Assembly: GCF_051014685.1 (NCBI RefSeq)
Contig: NW_027479304.1
Location: forward strand, 1 to 64,000
DNA from: Ptiloglossa arizonensis
Taxonomy: Eukaryota; Arthropoda; Insecta; Hymenoptera; Colletidae
DNA length: 64,000 nucleotides
Direction: 5' to 3'
Shown here: piece after piece, positions 63,701 through 64,000 of the stretch
Layout of the letters: every line of letters begins with the position of its first letter
How positions within the stretch are numbered: position 1 is the stretch's first letter
Made by a program: the position numbers and the translations under genes
The notes under the pieces: generated by a model
The model's database searches: none
Seen by the model: the letters and a program-made list of their open reading frames with translations, nothing else
What the model was told of the DNA's origin: nothing

Positions 63701-64000
63701 AGGGGAAAACTACACCTACCGTTGTAATCGGGCGAGTTTCTACTTTCAGATACAACAGAAATTTTGCGGATTGGTCAATCCGTTCGCGAGATATGGCAGT
63801 TTGGAGGTAAGAAACGCTTGAGAAACTCAAAATTTTCGCAGTTCTGATGCCCGAAACGAATAACTACAACCGCCTAGGGGAAAAGTGCGCATACCGTTGT
63901 AATCGGGCGAGTTTCTACTTTCAGATGCAACAGAAATTTTGCGGATTGATCAATCCGTTCGCGAGATATGGCAGATTGGAGATAAGAAACGCTTGAGAAA

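Larger units (their letters stand above)
1..64000 (+). repeat. 175-bp satellite DNA array, about 365 head-to-tail monomers
   Basis: The same 175-bp unit repeats from the first to the last base, always in the same orientation, with no insertion, inversion or unique sequence. I phase the unit to begin at GAGAAACTCAAAATTTTCGC. Landmarks at consensus positions are AAAATTTT 10-17, CCTAGG 54-59, the ATCGGGCGAG block 83-92, a dyad at 123-138, TCGCGA 140-145 and a purine-rich tail 159-170. Hand count on the consensus gives 79 G/C of 175 and 13 CpG. Most clean monomers differ from consensus at only a few positions, and the same variants recur together, which defines subtypes. Unit length, array length and lack of genes fit centromeric or pericentromeric satellite DNA of a eukaryote. 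That location is inference; no kinetochore binding can be read from sequence alone. Species is not identified. Confidence 0.98.
55900..64000 (+). repeat. Second monomer set again, to the window end
   Basis: From about 55,900 the AGATACAAC, CAGATTGGAG and CAGTTGTG monomers return and continue to the last base. Local markers are GGAACGAATAAC with CCGCCGAGG (about 57,383, 58,956, 59,832 and 60,357; spacings 1,573, 876 and 525 bp, or 9, 5 and 3 monomers) and CACGTTAACTAG (eight copies between 58,087 and 62,990). The array is cut by the window edge, not by flanking DNA. Confidence 0.85.

Noticed and set aside
1..64000. CRISPR array or phage/prokaryotic repeat
   Set aside because: The entire 175-bp unit is conserved; there is no short repeat alternating with unique spacers and no cas-like gene. 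Size and form are those of a eukaryotic satellite.
1..64000. rDNA spacer subrepeats or telomeric repeats
   Set aside because: No rRNA-like segment interrupts the array in 64 kb and no short telomere-type motif is present.
1..64000. Embedded retrotransposon, tRNA or other gene
   Set aside because: Every stretch I read can be assigned to the monomer; no interruption longer than a few bases was found on either strand.

Overview
The whole 64 kb window is one uninterrupted head-to-tail satellite DNA array. I see no gene, RNA gene, transposon or non-repetitive flank. The unit is 175 bp (about 45% G+C by hand count) and every copy lies in the same orientation, giving about 365 monomers. Long single-family arrays with a near-nucleosomal unit (about 150-180 bp) are typical of eukaryotic centromeric or pericentromeric heterochromatin, most familiarly in plants. 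I do not recognise the monomer sequence and cannot name the species. Animal origin is not excluded.

Layout. 1 to about 8,600: the same satellite with dense one-base insertions and deletions (mean spacing about 179 bp), most likely uncorrected long-read sequence at a contig end. About 8,600-11,160: fewer, mostly deletion errors. From about 11,160 the sequence is clean and higher-order structure can be read. About 9,555-17,708: two copies of a 23/24-monomer block. 17,709-20,247: mixed monomers, partly a repeat of 8.4-9.8 kb. 20,248-25,897: tandem 16-monomer duplication (2,798 bp) with no difference at any diagnostic position checked. 25,844-31,085: a second 16-monomer duplication (2,800 bp). 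31,086-35,961: irregular 9- and 10-monomer spacings. 35,962-41,075: a third 16-monomer duplication (2,800 bp, under ten differences). 41,076 to about 50,090: the same cassettes reused at 8, 9, 12 and 22 monomer spacing. About 50,091-55,900: abrupt return to the monomer set of the 17-31 kb region, including a 9/10-monomer tandem duplication. About 55,900-64,000: return to the 32-50 kb monomer set, with 3-monomer amplifications. The array continues past both window ends.

No genes work together here. The interest lies in array evolution and possible chromatin roles: irregular nested higher-order repeats, alternation of two monomer sets, a conserved dyad whose centre varies, a partial CENP-B-box-like motif whose quality differs between monomer subtypes, near-10-bp spacing of A/T steps, and CpG content above expectation. 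All open reading frames are by-products of the repeat and are not annotated as genes.
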